Shown here piece after piece: positions 63,444 through 64,000 of a DNA stretch of 64,000 bases (the first letter of the stretch is position 1; every line of letters starts with the position of its first letter). The stretch is taken from NCBI GenBank assembly GCA_002633025.1, contig NMRB01002334.1:1-64000 (forward strand), read 5' to 3'. Under the pieces are notes generated by a model. The model did no database searches and was not told where the DNA came from. It worked only from the letters and a program-made list of their open reading frames with translations. The position numbers were made by a program, and so were the translations under genes. This DNA is from Notospermus geniculatus (Eukaryota; Nemertea; Pilidiophora; Heteronemertea; Lineidae).

Positions 63444-64000
63444 GTGAGTAAGAATACATGTAGATAAACTGGGACCCTTATATACTGCTCATGTTGTCCT
63501 CTACTTCATGAAGAGCTGGGAGGTCCAGTAAAACTGTGGCCCTCTTTCTGCTCTTTTGAACATCTTTACCTGCAGGGCTCCAGTGGACCCCTCAAAAATT
63601 GTGGTTTTAAAGGCCCCACATCATTTTTCAAGGGCCCTTAATGTATTTGTGAACCAGCTTTCCGAATTGCAAGGAAGGACCCTTTCTTTGTTCGGGGGGA
63701 GGGGGACACTTTTCAGGGGTTATATCAAGCCCTGACCTGTTCAATCTCTTCCATAAATTCTATGCTATGATTTCTTATCTTCGTCATTCTAGAGGCCTGG
63801 TGAGTTTGTTATTCACCCCTGTATATGAATGTCAATCACTATTTCACAATCACGGTACAAAAATCATCACTTTTCATAGTACATTGTGTACTTCCAAGAA
63901 ACCATCAATTTTAGCTTATTGATGGCCGCCGAACACGATCAAATTTTTCATCAAATTTCCTGAATATGCTCAGTAATGGCCAACATGTGGGTTTATACAT
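63444..64000. other. DNAH6 intron 11, open at window edge
   Basis: No further exon with a conserved dynein stretch is visible before the window ends; the next coding exon must lie beyond 64000. Confidence 0.5.

Noticed and set aside
63780-63800. Micro-exon of DNAH6 between cag-like ctag and gtgagt at 63791-63797
   Set aside because: Seven bases with no way to check phase or conservation; more likely chance splice-like words in the intron.

Overview
The window is nuclear DNA from a marine invertebrate animal, most likely a deuterostome such as an echinoderm, hemichordate or cephalochordate. The evidence is two clearly animal intron-containing genes (tropomodulin and the axonemal dynein heavy chain DNAH6) with GT-AG introns, a very high density of short palindromic and tRNA-derived repeats, recurrent taggcctac-type words, and a large ankyrin-repeat protein of a kind expanded in these groups. 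The species cannot be named from sequence alone. Two assembly gaps (16361-17053 and 33616-34498) break the window.

Layout. 1-18.8 kb has no protein gene I can support. It holds one intact tRNA-Asp (7985-8056), two identical tRNA-Asn genes on the minus strand (12192-12265 and 12515-12588), one tRNA-like sequence near 3.4 kb, several tandem repeats and many non-autonomous DNA-transposon relics. 18881-23404 is one long uninterrupted reading frame encoding a 1507-residue protein: about 16 near-identical ankyrin repeats, then a Mab-21/cGAS-like nucleotidyltransferase domain with all three catalytic acidic residues, then a repetitive acidic and proline-rich tail. 23.4-38 kb is again repeat-rich, including a head-to-head pair of tRNA-headed repeats at 29 kb. 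38000-40963 is a second long single-exon frame (987 residues) with N-terminal repeats, five 47-residue AT-hook-like repeats and a C-terminal C2HC finger; I do not recognise it.

41-64 kb carries two conventional genes transcribed away from each other. Tropomodulin (minus strand, eight coding exons between 46673 and 51425, 361 residues reconstructed) caps actin filament pointed ends. DNAH6 (plus strand, eleven coding exons from 57103, 776 residues, continuing past the window) is an inner-arm axonemal dynein heavy chain of motile cilia. Their introns and flanks are filled with tRNA-derived SINEs and hairpin MITEs, some nested and some touching splice sites.

The most interesting item is the ankyrin/cGAS-like fusion: a predicted innate-immune type nucleotidyltransferase sensor with a highly homogenised ankyrin array and a linear-motif-rich tail. 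The genes in the window do not form a pathway; they are independent eukaryotic loci.
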